From Cladorrhinum sp. PSN259 (taxonomy: Eukaryota; Ascomycota; Sordariomycetes; Sordariales; Podosporaceae): DNA of 64,000 bases. Below the pieces are notes generated by a model, which saw nothing but the letters and a program-made list of their open reading frames with translations, was not told where the DNA came from and ran no database searches. The position numbers and the translations under genes were made by a program. The stretch spans positions 62,001 to 126,000 of the forward strand of contig MU867061.1 of NCBI GenBank assembly GCA_033725935.1, read 5' to 3'. Below are positions 55,601 to 63,700 of the stretch, in pieces (within the stretch, counting starts at the first letter, position 1; every line of letters begins with the position of its first letter).

Positions 55601-57861
55601 ACATTAGCTACACGTACGACCTCAGCCAGCTGCAAACGCACATCTTAGACGCAGCGCAGCAGACTGTCTACTTCAACAACGAAGTCGTCGACGCTTCGAA
55701 TGGCTACACGTACGACGCGCTATACCAACTCATACGCGCAACGGGTCGAGAGCACCTCGGCCAGCCAGGTGGCTCGCCGGTGCCCTACGGAAGCGACGAT
55801 GCGGTGCGGTCAGGGCCACAACCGGGCGACGGCCGCGCCATGAGCCGGTACACCGAGGACTACGTCTACAACCGCGCTGGAGGCATGACCAAGATGCGCC
55901 ACTGGATTGGCAACGCGATAGACCCGGGCCACAGCTGGACGCGATCCTTTACTTACAGCGAGCCGAGTCTGCTCGAGCCAGCCAAGTCTTGCAACCGCCT
56001 GACGTCCACCTCGGTAGGGCCGCTGACCGAGAGCTTCGCGTACGACGCGCACGGCAACACCATCCGCATGCCACACCTCAACGGCGGCGCGGGAGGACCC
56101 AACACACCCAACATGTCGTCGGATTTCCTCGACCAAACGCGGCGGCTCGACCTTGGCGGCGGCGGCACCGCATACTACGTCTACGACGCCGAGGGCACGC
56201 GGGTGCGCAAAGTGGTCGAACGCGATGGATTCCTGACACAGGAGCGGCTGTACCTGGGCGGAACCATCGAGCTGTACCGGGTGCGGCGCCAGGGCCGACT
56301 GCGGTTGGAGCGCGAGACCTTCCACGTGCATCAAGGTGACGAGCGCGTGGCCATGGTGGAGACGCGCACGCTGGACGTGGATGGGACCGATCCCGCGCCG
56401 CCGCAAGTGCAGCGGTTTCAGCTGTGCAGCCACCTGCGGTCGGCGACGATCGAGGTGGACGCTCAAGGCCGCGTCCTGACGTACGAGGAGTACGCACCGT
56501 ACGGCAGCACGACGTATCAAGCTAAGGATGCGGCGCTGGAGCTTCCCAAGCGATACCGGTTCGCAGGCAAAGAGCGCGACGACGAGTCCGGGCTCGAGTA
56601 CCACGGCGCGCGCTACTACGCGCCGTGGCTGGCGCGGTGGACCAGTCCCGACCCGGGGGGCACGGGAGCTGACACCCTCAACGTGTACGAGTACTGCGCC
56701 GGCAACCCGATCCTCCTGCTGGACCCAGACGGAGGCGAGGGGGTCGAGGGCGGCCCCAAGCCGACGATGCGCGAGCTAGCCGAGCTGCCTGAGGCTCAGC
56801 AGCCCGGTTGGTTCCAGAACTGGATGAAAGGCCGCGATGCCGAGAAGCACGTGGCGAAGCTTGAGCGACTGGCAGCCCGCGGAAAGGCTGGGGCCGTGGT
56901 GGAGACAGAGGTATGGATCAAGAGGCTACCAGGCAAGATCTTCCGCGGCGTCAAGCGGCTCGACATCATCACGCGCGAGAAGGCGATCCAGGTTAAGTGG
57001 GTGGGCATCAAGGTCACCGAAAAGGTAGGCGAGATTGGCGGCGACCTCATCGACACGCCCGGCATCCGGAACGCCATCAAAAGCGGCTTCGCGGACGCAG
57101 CGACTGAAGTTGAGGCTATCGCCGAGCACGCCAAGACGGGGCAGAAGATCCTCCAAAACACGTTGAAAGAAGGCGAGGAGGCCTGGCAGTCGGTGCGGGC
57201 GGTGAGCACGTGGGGCAAGGGTAAGGGGCCTGGCGAGTTCGTATTGAAGTTTGTGGTGGACGGTGAGGCGAAGGTGGTGAACCAGTTCCGAAACATTGCG
57301 CAGGAGGTGGCGACGGCCGAGGGATTCAAACACACCGTGGACGTGGTCAAGGGCACGGGGCGGTCCGCCGGCTCCATTGCGGCCAAGATGTTCGGCACGG
57401 GACTGGGCGTGTTAGGCATAGGCGCGGGCATCTACGGGCTGGCAACCGCTAAGACCACGGGCGAGAAGCTGCTCGCGGGCGCCGACATCGTCGCGGGCGT
57501 GCTGACCGTCATCCCGGCCACGGCGCCCATTGGTGCCGCCCTCGGGCTCGCGCTGGGTGCCGGCCGGCTCGCCGCCTGGGCCTGGGATAAATGGGGCAAG
57601 TCAGAGCCCGAGCAGGGTCCGCCGGCCGAGAAGCCTCCTGAGCAGCTAACGCCGGCCGATCCGGGGCCTGACCTTGTCAGCCAAGCGCCCAAGCCGGAGC
57701 CGGAGCCTGAAAAGCCGAAAGAGGAGCCGCCCCCGCCGCCCGAGGCGCCAGTTGACAAACCGCGCGCACACCCTAAGCCACCGCCGCAGAAATACACTCC
57801 AACCATTATTGAGACTCCGCGCTCGCCGCCGGGGAGTATGCGCGGGATCGATTGTGCCTAG
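49687..57861 (+). CDS. TcB-TcC fusion protein (toxin complex cocoon with C-terminal cargo region)
   Basis: 2,724 aa, single exon, ATG in good context (CGCCATGG). In bacterial Tc toxins, TcB and TcC build a hollow shell of RHS repeats holding the toxic C-terminus of TcC. Landmarks: SpvB domain from residue 50 (SLPKGGGAIRGMGEKF, SYDSASGNGPFGFGW); FG-GAP-like repeats with DLTGDGIPD and DFTGDGMMD; middle region ending YYDGAEREFRGFG (about 855-865); long YD/RHS repeat part (about 1,400-2,290). The RHS core is RFAGKERDDESGLEYHGARYY followed by DPDGG (about 2,290-2,353). The last 370 residues are unlike known cargo I recall: helical, then a Gly/Ala-rich hydrophobic stretch (about 2,568-2,634) and a Pro-rich tail. 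Fusion of TcB and TcC in one chain occurs in some bacteria. Confidence 0.9.
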   Translation: MDASSESRTRPAWARGRVPASGTATGSGAQPTGGFGEEQDNQSPLPTASLPKGGGAIRGMGEKFETNPVKGTATMCIPVATSAGRDGFQPRLALSYDSASGNGPFGFGWSLAMDSVTRRTSKGLPRYRDDQESDVFLLSGGEDLVPVMLPGATRHEDTVSVPGYTIHRYRSRIETSFKRVERWTNSAVDGDVHWRVLTSDDALHIYGRNANSRISDPRAPHRIFSWLLSDSRDWKGNAIVFVYKEENGQGVDLAQPHQRNRGIAGDTRRTANRYVKSVKYGNTVPFIDADGERLLFPSDDFLATAGWMFELVFDYGEHTAVPLTPREDSEWTHRPDAFSTFRPGFEVRTSRLCRRALMFHHFPDELGVGRDCLVSSTTLIYRTPEAGGTGNRIYTFLDTVEQSGYRRDATEPSGYLQRSNPRVQFAYSEPVIDDRLRAVDPSALENAPAGLASTNAQWIDLYGEGIAGLLTRSDGAWYYKRNISPLSEPPSPDWSDGTPTPELMFDVLETVPTNPNLGPGDPVHFADLKGDGSISLVTDRGAMGYYAEDGVESWLPFQPFRSAMKTGLSDPRVQLLDLTGDGIPDAFFPSKGLWYPSLGTEGYGPPEPFSYELGVDECGSPVDIFRNDTLGATRLADFTGDGMMDIVRIANGSVCVWPNLGYGRFGAPVTMDNSPVFDSDECFDPRRLILCDIDGSGTTDLIYLHQRGARVYFNESGNGWSGATLLASTRDTSFSRDVVATTADIHGNGTSCLVLSTSLPGEPHAMQYVDLMGSTKPHLLVGTDNNLGAETRIRYTSSTKFYLQDRRAGRPWLHTLAIPVHVVESVTSIDHISRCRFTSRYAYHHGYYDGAEREFRGFGAVDRWDVEELSAVVGQAAAEQPANLDPTYLLSPIRTSSWFHLGLAVGGTEMSTAYRKEFFQDPSAHVLPQTVLPVGMAASEEHDACRALRGSLLRSEVYLEDAPPGSSPEAAARAAVPVSAAEMNYTLTRVQAAGGASGHSVFFVSPREVLNYHYERSVGDPRISHQMVLQSNEWGQTLREVAIRYGRRVPDATLPTKWDRDQQTAIHVTYTENKTTNAIDGDAQHPHSYRLPVNCEMRGYELTGVDPAGTASTAFTFEQFSDTNFALLDSAEEIPYDASPTLAAPQKRILGVKRILYRSDNLSVFLPLQQLGVTGLAGQTYSLAFTKAMFDAAYQKDGMPLLAIPDGILTSTSGDGGGYISTAMLRASGLMPQEDKYDGYWTLSARTFFSLSPDPVVEVGEARAHFFRVRQTQDVFGVTSSVTFDSYDLLVSETRDHAGNVVTAGERDDVSGAVIKPGNDYRVLKCHTLTDINGNRAAVVFDALGAVVGGALMGKLSDERAGKRVGDDLTGFVADLPEQTMLDHLRDPIANARDILKGSATRSIYDLFAFARTRNSDNPQPAVTYTMSRNTHEADLTPGQEPEIYHAFHYSDGLGRLIQSKQQTKPGPVASRGPDGRIIVDPDGQPVPTEQPVDPRWVSSGWVIYNNKQLRVAEFEPFFTDLHTFEFDTRAGVSPVYFYDAASRPVAVLSPNNSYVKSLFSAWHAEEWDNHDTVELDPRTDPDVQHYVESHFAQRPGFQTWLQERLPKPPTDLDRQAAEKTRPHAGTPVLSYLDSLGRKFLSAGWNKIALKDHDLNGQEWKQYSRVEADIQGNGLVIRDTFTESGDPRGRIVETFRYNMVGSAMIRSSMDSGTRLWLNTSQGRPLYSWDNRGHCIRTRYDTAGRFLFSSVLSDQGAPDGPDSELTFAYAVYGDHHPRAAELNLRGGVYLSADQAGVKVNERRDFKGNLVSSSQIYALEYKKTVDWSVLASILAPDMAPAATFTEAALAAALDTRLQAETFRDGVAFDAKNRPLTMSSPNSDGHITASRFTYNVASLVTIESNLRGEVDASGQPVWTPFVVDIDYDARGVRSYISYGNGVTTNYAYSNLGELTGIRSTRTKSGSSGTREVLQDISYTYDLSQLQTHILDAAQQTVYFNNEVVDASNGYTYDALYQLIRATGREHLGQPGGSPVPYGSDDAVRSGPQPGDGRAMSRYTEDYVYNRAGGMTKMRHWIGNAIDPGHSWTRSFTYSEPSLLEPAKSCNRLTSTSVGPLTESFAYDAHGNTIRMPHLNGGAGGPNTPNMSSDFLDQTRRLDLGGGGTAYYVYDAEGTRVRKVVERDGFLTQERLYLGGTIELYRVRRQGRLRLERETFHVHQGDERVAMVETRTLDVDGTDPAPPQVQRFQLCSHLRSATIEVDAQGRVLTYEEYAPYGSTTYQAKDAALELPKRYRFAGKERDDESGLEYHGARYYAPWLARWTSPDPGGTGADTLNVYEYCAGNPILLLDPDGGEGVEGGPKPTMRELAELPEAQQPGWFQNWMKGRDAEKHVAKLERLAARGKAGAVVETEVWIKRLPGKIFRGVKRLDIITREKAIQVKWVGIKVTEKVGEIGGDLIDTPGIRNAIKSGFADAATEVEAIAEHAKTGQKILQNTLKEGEEAWQSVRAVSTWGKGKGPGEFVLKFVVDGEAKVVNQFRNIAQEVATAEGFKHTVDVVKGTGRSAGSIAAKMFGTGLGVLGIGAGIYGLATAKTTGEKLLAGADIVAGVLTVIPATAPIGAALGLALGAGRLAAWAWDKWGKSEPEQGPPAEKPPEQLTPADPGPDLVSQAPKPEPEPEKPKEEPPPPPEAPVDKPRAHPKPPPQKYTPTIIETPRSPPGSMRGIDCA
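56740..57861 (+). other. hypervariable C-terminal (cargo) region of the TcB-TcC protein
   Basis: It begins after the DPDGG that closes the RHS core, where characterised TcC proteins are cut by their own aspartyl protease activity. About 370 residues follow: a Lys/Glu-rich helical part, a hydrophobic part with GLGVLGIGAGIYGLA and GAALGLALGAGRLAAW, and a tail rich in Pro/Glu/Lys. The hydrophobic part could be a membrane-active hairpin. I recognise no enzyme motif such as an ADP-ribosyltransferase R-S-E pattern. Whether it acts as a toxin is unknown. Confidence 0.55.
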
Positions 57862-57889
57862 TTGCCTTTGGTTTTGTGGTCATTAGGGG

Positions 57890-58258
57890 TCACACATAGA
57901 TTGTCAGTCTTAAGTTCCTTGGTGCCTCTGGGTCCAAACCCGCTACCCCTAGCTTCCGTCGGAACGCTTGCATGGTTGCCATAATAAGTGTCATATTCCT
58001 TAGTAAGTACGTTGCATTGCCCGAAAGATGAAGCAGCCCGTTACTAATGGATCCAAAGACATTAAGGTCCGGGTCGGGATCGTTAGCAAACTTATGTCTC
58101 AGCCTAATAATGTGTCCGATTTCGTGCAGAAAGGTGTTCTTTAATATATCTCTCCATTTTTGTTCGTTAAGCGTTCTGCGATAGATAAGAACTTTCCTGA
58201 CTTTACAGTTAGGAAAGAATGCTCTCGCAAAATAGTCGTCAGCTTTGTCTGTAGGCAC
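57890..58258 (-). pseudogene. metzincin-like zinc peptidase fragment
   Basis: About 120 residues with HEIGHIIRLRH, the HExxHxxxxxH zinc-binding signature of metzincins, followed by LRHKFAND as in secreted fungal zincins. There is no ATG at the beginning. The frame opens right after a splice-acceptor-like TAG, so this may be the last exon of a gene whose upstream part lies in the AT-rich sequence beyond 58260 and no longer reads as protein. Its stop lies 28 bp from the TcB-TcC stop, and the two genes converge. Confidence 0.5.
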
Positions 58259-59413
58259 CTAGTACGTAACGAGGAAGCTAGCTTTTGCCCTGTCCAGGGT
58301 TGCTGAAATATGGATGCCGAAGTCGATTTAAGGTCTGGGGTACGAACGTATGTAAAATCACTTTTACTGAAGCTATCTTTGACAACATGGTATAAGAGGT
58401 TTGCGGGTTTAGCCTATCGAGGAATGAGCTTAATAGTGCTAACCATAAGACTAAACTCGCACTCTCGCTACTTAGTTCCGCCGGGAGCCTCTGGCAGCTC
58501 GCTAAAAGTAGGCATTACTGTCAAGACCTAGCGTTCAGGTAGGGAGCATGAAGGGAATGCTCTAGCTAATTATTGGGCTAAGGATGAGAAGACCTATAAG
58601 TCCTAGGATCAGCTAATTAGGTAAGACTCGAGAGACTCGAGTATCGAGTCTCTCTGGTTGTATATAGACTTACCGACTTGACGGACTCGACTATCGAGTC
58701 TACCGAGTCTGGTAGAGGATATTTAGAAAATATTATAAATAGCCTTATCATAAGTAGAGGGAGTATTAGGCACTTTCCGTTATAAGGACTTAGCTCCTTG
58801 CAAAAGTAATTGTTAAGCTGCAGGGTCCCTACTGGGCTCAGTAGTAGAGACTGATCTACAGGGACTGTGCCCTGTAGTGGTGCGGAGCGGAAGCTGTTGC
58901 GGCTAAACGGTACGGTATAGTGTGGTAGGTACGACAGCAGTGCTAAAGGAAGCAAGACTACTATAATATAGTAGGCAATAGACTGGAAATAAAGGTCTTC
59001 AGGGCACTGGTTGCCCTGAAAGACAGAAGGTTTAAGTGAGTATAAAAGCTTGGTTGCGTATACTGTTATATTGCTTTGCTTGCGTGGAGAAAAAACTAGA
59101 TACAGGAGTAAGAGGAGATTTATAGGTCTACTTATATAAGTATTTAGGTCTTCTAGAAGGTTCTATAGTGGTCTAGGCTACTATAAATTAGTGGGTAACC
59201 CTATGGGACTCTATGGGGCTCCTTTACTATAGAAGGTATAGTTCTGGTTTTATGGCTTTCGGTAACTTTCTAACGTGTGTGACAAGCGAGTCGTACAGAC
59301 AAGCGAGTCGTACAGTTGAAACCCTATATATAACTCTAAGAAACTTCAAGCGCTAACTCTGCCAATATTACAAATAAAACCCTAAAACTTCTACTATAGC
59401 TTATTCATTATCT
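58259..59413. repeat. AT-rich decayed repeat region
   Basis: No gene. It shows repeated GACTCGAGTATCGAGTCT-type palindromes at 58624-58720 and a 17-bp tandem duplication at 59281-59314. General composition is TA-rich with few CG, as in RIP-affected repeats. Confidence 0.5.
59281..59314 (+). repeat. perfect 17-bp tandem duplication
   Basis: The unit GACAAGCGAGTCGTACA occurs twice in a row without mismatch. Confidence 0.9.
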
Positions 59414-59984
59414 TTGTTAATTCAGACCGTTATCGGGCATAACCGGAAGGCTTATTCATTATATTATATTAATAAAGATACTATATTGTAGAAGGTTGAC
59501 TTCTTAAACTAAACTTAAATTTAAATTGATCGATATTTATCCGTCTTTTCACTTTACTTTTTAATAATCTATAATTAACTGAATACTGGTACTTGCTTGC
59601 CCGGAAGTTCAAGTGTGTTGTGAAAGGAAGAAGATGGGTGGGAAGAAGATGGGTGGGAAGAAGATGGGTGGGAAGAAGATGGGTGGGAAGAAGATGGATG
59701 GGAGGCATGGATTTATAGTGGAAGGTTGCCGAATGTGGTTCTTGATTATGTGCGCGCAGGGCGAATGCCCTGGCAGCTGGCCTTATCACCACATCTGGCG
59801 ACAGTTGAAGGTATCGCGAGATCTTGGTTGTGGGCGTTGTCGTGGCGCCTGCGACCGAGTCATGCCTGCGGCCGAGTCGTGCCTTATCAATCAAGCCATG
59901 TGCAGATAAAGTGTGTATAATTATTTCATTATTATTCGGGTTATTTTTTTTTCGGTTATGCCCGATAACGCTCAGAATTAACAA
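59414..59984 (-). mobile_element. MITE-like element, copy A (least mutated)
   Basis: 571 bp bounded by inverted repeats about 30 bp long. Each end reads TTGTTAATTC, then a 4-base variable spot and the core CGTTATCGGGCATAACCG(G). There is no transposase frame inside. It contains a 15-bp minisatellite. Two other copies (29300-29660 and 63340-63700) align to it in the opposite orientation with many C-to-T and G-to-A differences. This copy keeps CG-rich words (GGCCGCAGGCATGACTCGG) lost in the others. A DNA-transposon-derived non-autonomous element fits best. Confidence 0.7.
59627..59701 (+). repeat. five tandem copies of a 15-bp unit
   Basis: The unit GAAGAAGATGGGTGG is repeated five times; the last copy has one substitution. 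It lies inside MITE-like copy A. Confidence 0.9.
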
Positions 59985-60281
59985 CGATATTCAGGATAAT
60001 TAAAAAGGGGGGGCCTTATAAGGCTTTATAAGGGCTAGTGCCCAAGGATCTAACCTAGTGCCCATGGAGTAAAAAGGGTAGTGCCCAAGGATAAATTGCC
60101 TTTATTTTCATGCGCTCTATGCCACCAACTGACCGAGGCGCATTAGACTTTCTCAACGTCGAAGGCTTATCAACGGGCTCGTCCCACTAGTCTCAACAAT
60201 TCGGTTTAAATTTCAATTTATCCTCGATTTGTTGCCCTCTTATCTGTTCAACAATTTCACGTCCAGTCAAGAACGATCGAC

Positions 60282-62009
60282 ATGAATGTCGCTGTTTCCG
60301 GCGTTTTCACAATCTTAGATCTTCTTCGTCTCCAGAACCAAGCGCCGCAAAGAAGCATGAATCTCGGATTGGCAGCTCAGACCCATGCACCACCTCATGG
60401 CCATGGGCGCGGCGACGGCCGCTTTCCCCGGGAACATCACATGCAGGCGGATCATCAGCCACTCACTCCGCGGTATGTCAATACACGACGGCACAACCTG
60501 CAACACAGCGTGTTCTACCGACTCCCAAACGCAGTGATTGCGCGGCTGATGGTCATGCTGGATCCAGTCAGTCTGCAGTGCCTTCGCCGCACAGGTCATA
60601 TATTCTTCCAAGCATTCGAGCAGACCTTCATGTTGCCGCTCCCAGAAGCGCAAGACTGGCCTTTCCCAAAGCCGCCATTACCTTTTCTAAAGACGATAAC
60701 AGACGCAGAGTGCCAAGCCCTGATATCAATCTTGCGACGCGACGAATTGTGCCTCAACTGCCGTGAGGCCCGTGGTCAGCCTAACTGGTCCTGGAGGGTT
60801 CAGCAGACGACCCAGAAATATCTTCATTGTTCAGGTTGTCGGCGCGACCATCCAGTCCTTCTATTTACACCTGCTCAGCGGAGGCTTGAACCGCGTCTCT
60901 GTGTTGGCCATACAGGTCACATCCGGCTGTGCGAGCATGAAGTGGTGAAATGGACCCAGATCGTCGCCGCGGCCAAGATGAAGAAAAAGATGGGCCGTGT
61001 TGTTATTGCAGAATGCAAGAAAAAGTCACATTTTCGATCTTGTCAACACCACCGCTTGGGAACTTTCTGGGAACGGTTCGGCCATGATAACTATACGCCA
61101 CAATTGTGCCCAGAAAACCCTCGACTTCTCTTGTATCTTTCTGAAGGAGGTACCCTCATGGTCAAGTTAGACTGGAGTCCGCATCTGGACATCCGGCCCA
61201 TCAAGACATCGGCCTATCCTGCAGGAACGATGAATCAGATGCTTGGCAGCCTCAGACAACAATAACAAGCTAGGTATACATGCCCTCAAATGCAGCTAGG
61301 ACAAAGCCTCGAGTCCAGCATTTTTGATCCTAGCCTTTGCGCTTGTTTCCCGAGCCACAAGATTGAGCCACTGTATAGTGCTTACGGTCAGTCGTTGAAG
61401 ACTCCGATCATCGAGTTTCGGATCTGTGACACAGTCAGTGTCGGCGCACACAAACGCCTGGAACCTATCATGAAGGTACTGGAGAAACCCGTGAATGGAG
61501 CACACCAAATCCCGCGCGCTTTCTTCCGGCGCAAGGATCGGGTTAGACCAGTCAATCAAAATGTCGCAGACTCTGCTCAACATCGGGCCTCACAACTTTC
61601 CACCCCAGCCAGGGGCGGAATGAAGCATTTGATGAAGACAATCGTCAGACCTTGGTATGCCATTCTCTACTCCGCGCTATCGGGTACTGTCTAACTTTAA
61701 TCTCCTTGATCCAGTAAATGGGGTGGTGAATGTTTGCAGGTGGACTTTTCGTGGCTCATAAATCTAGGGCCGCCGGAGAAGGGAGGAGGTGTTCGCCGTA
61801 TGGGGAGTACCTGGTTCCAAGCTCTTGACTACACATCGTTCCAAGAAACCCAGGATAGCGTGGGATTCGGAGTCTATTGGTGCACAGACTGGTCTTGTCG
61901 AAACCACTGGACATACACACGGTCAAGGTTGGGGCCATTTGTGGAGGCTGGGGATTATTCGATACGATGTGAGTGGTATGGTGGCTGCAAGGAGAGCGAA
62001 CTTGCCTAG
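60282..62009 (+). pseudogene. fungal F-box protein gene with an in-frame TAA
   Basis: The first 327 codons (60282-61265) have an F-box-like segment (VFYRLPNAVIARLMVMLDP) and a Cys/His-rich domain typical of fungal F-box proteins (CLNCREAR, LHCSGCRRDHPVLLFTPAQR, CVGHTGHIRLCEHEVVKW). The frame then meets TAA (61263-61265) where CAA would fit. It continues in frame with QARYTCPQM, FDPSLCACF and so on. After a likely intron ending at about 61739 comes the standard family ending WFQALDYTSF, GVYWCTDWSCRNHW, YTRSRL. F-box proteins recruit targets to SCF ubiquitin ligases. It is either a pseudogene or makes a truncated product. Confidence 0.6.
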
Positions 62010-63339
62010 ATAGGTAGCTGGTGGAATGAAAACGCACATTAGAGAGAAACCTTTGGGATCCCGTCTTCTTAGAGCCAGACGTACCTAGTTCTGTTCCAAG
62101 GAGGCGCTTCGTTCTTACCTCGGCTTGAATAATGTTGGCGAAGATGAGAGCATCCTGCCGCATCTTGGTAGATGGATATGTCCGCCATGTTACTGCGTGA
62201 TGCTTTGGCGCTTGTTGGAATGACGGGACAATAGGATGAAGTTGCTGGTGTCTATATATCTCTGATCGGTTCCAGTATGCTCATGGGACCGAATGAGTCA
62301 TTTCTGAGTGATTGTTGGCTTGCAAACGAAGGATGCGTGTTGCCGAGTTGGAGAGAAGGATCGCTCCATTCAAAGCCGCAAACTCTGCAAGGCAAGATAT
62401 CAATGATGAGTCTCAAGTTCCCAGTGAACGGGACGGAAGGCCAGGGCTTACCAAGGGAATATGGTCAGATGGATGATGCCCCTCATGCAAGTGAAACGAA
62501 TAGGGCACAAAATATGTAAATGGAGCTTAGATATAAAGAACATGCCTACACAATGGACAGTACAACAAGCAACCATTTCGACCGAGTCATCGCACAACTG
62601 CAGCACCATTCCCTTTAAGTAGTAAGTGACGAGAATGAAATTAATGACAGTAATTTCAGTCCTGTCAGGTCACGATGTAAGTAAGCGCACCAACAGTGGG
62701 TCTCATCCCACCACGCAATGAGAACACTGCGTTAAGAATATGTATTGTTTTCCCCTGCCTTAGAATCTGATCTATATAATCTCTATATTACTGTAGCGTT
62801 TGATGAATGCTGGGAAGCAATGGGATGTTGTCGATGTGTGTATTGCTAATGGTCCTGTGTACCCCGACGCAGAAAGTACGAACTGAGTGCCTCCAAGCAA
62901 TTTTTACTGGTTGATGAGCAAAAGTTATTTGTTCCCGATTGCTAATAAAGAGGAGCTAAATCCAAATTAGCCAAACCTGCGAAGGAAGGTATCAGTGATC
63001 AGTCTGAAGCTTATCAACTTGAATGAAATGGACGAAACGCCAGCTTACCATAGGACCTTATGGCCATAGTGGGCCTTCAATATCTCACCCCAGGATAGAC
63101 GGGAGAGAAGCACGGTAAATGTTTTAAGATAAACGGTTCAGGCAGTGGGCATGACTTCAGGAACTATCCCTGCTATCAAAAAATAGTAAAGATAGCCCTC
63201 TTTAAGGGAATTTTAAATTATATATTTATAATACCGATTAATTAGGCGGCTAATTTCCTTACTTCCTTACTCACCTTCTCTAACGACACTTTTAACTTTA
63301 ATCTAAGATCCTCCATTTTCTAAAGATCAGCATTTATTA
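62010..63339. other. intergenic, no gene seen
   Basis: No recognisable protein. Short similar passages near 62300-62450 and 62870-63080 (GGATGCGTGTTGCC-like and AGGCAAGATATCAATGATGAGTC / AAGGTATCAGTGATCAGTC) suggest an old duplication. After about 63180 the DNA becomes AT-rich. Confidence 0.35.
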
Positions 63340-63700
63340 ACTGCTTATTGTATAACTTAGAGCGTTATCGGGCATAACCGGAAGAAAAAATAGCCTAAAT
63401 AATTGATATACAATTATTCATACTTTATACATGGCTCGATTAATAAGTCACAACTCGGTCGTAAGAGCCACGATAACGCCTATAACTAAAATTTCGCGAT
63501 ACCGTTAACTATTGCCAGGTATAGTTTAAAGCTAGCTGCCAGGGCATCTGCCCTAAGCGTATATAATTAAGAACCACATTAGGCAACCTTTTATTATAAA
63601 TTTATACCTCCTACCTATCGTTTTCCTTTTATAATATATTTAAACCTTATTAAAAGACTGTATCAATAAACCTTATATTCCTAAGAGGGCTTATCCATGT
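63340..63700 (+). repeat. RIP-mutated copy C of the MITE-like element
   Basis: It begins with the core CGTTATCGGGCATAACCGG (63363-63381). Its body aligns with copies B and A, for example the CTCGATTAATAAGTCACAAC, GCTAGCTGCCAGGGCATCTG and TTTATAATATATTTAAACC words. It is intermediate in mutation load. No opposite terminus is seen before the block turns into other AT-rich sequence. Confidence 0.75.

Noticed and set aside
55810..56604. 264-codon minus-strand frame and other long frames opposite the TcB-TcC gene
   Set aside because: High GC content produces long antisense frames. None has domain motifs, while the plus-strand frame has clear RHS motifs.
59627..59701. Possible CRISPR-like array
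   Set aside because: The 15-bp units are contiguous without unique spacers, and the host is a eukaryote; it is a minisatellite.
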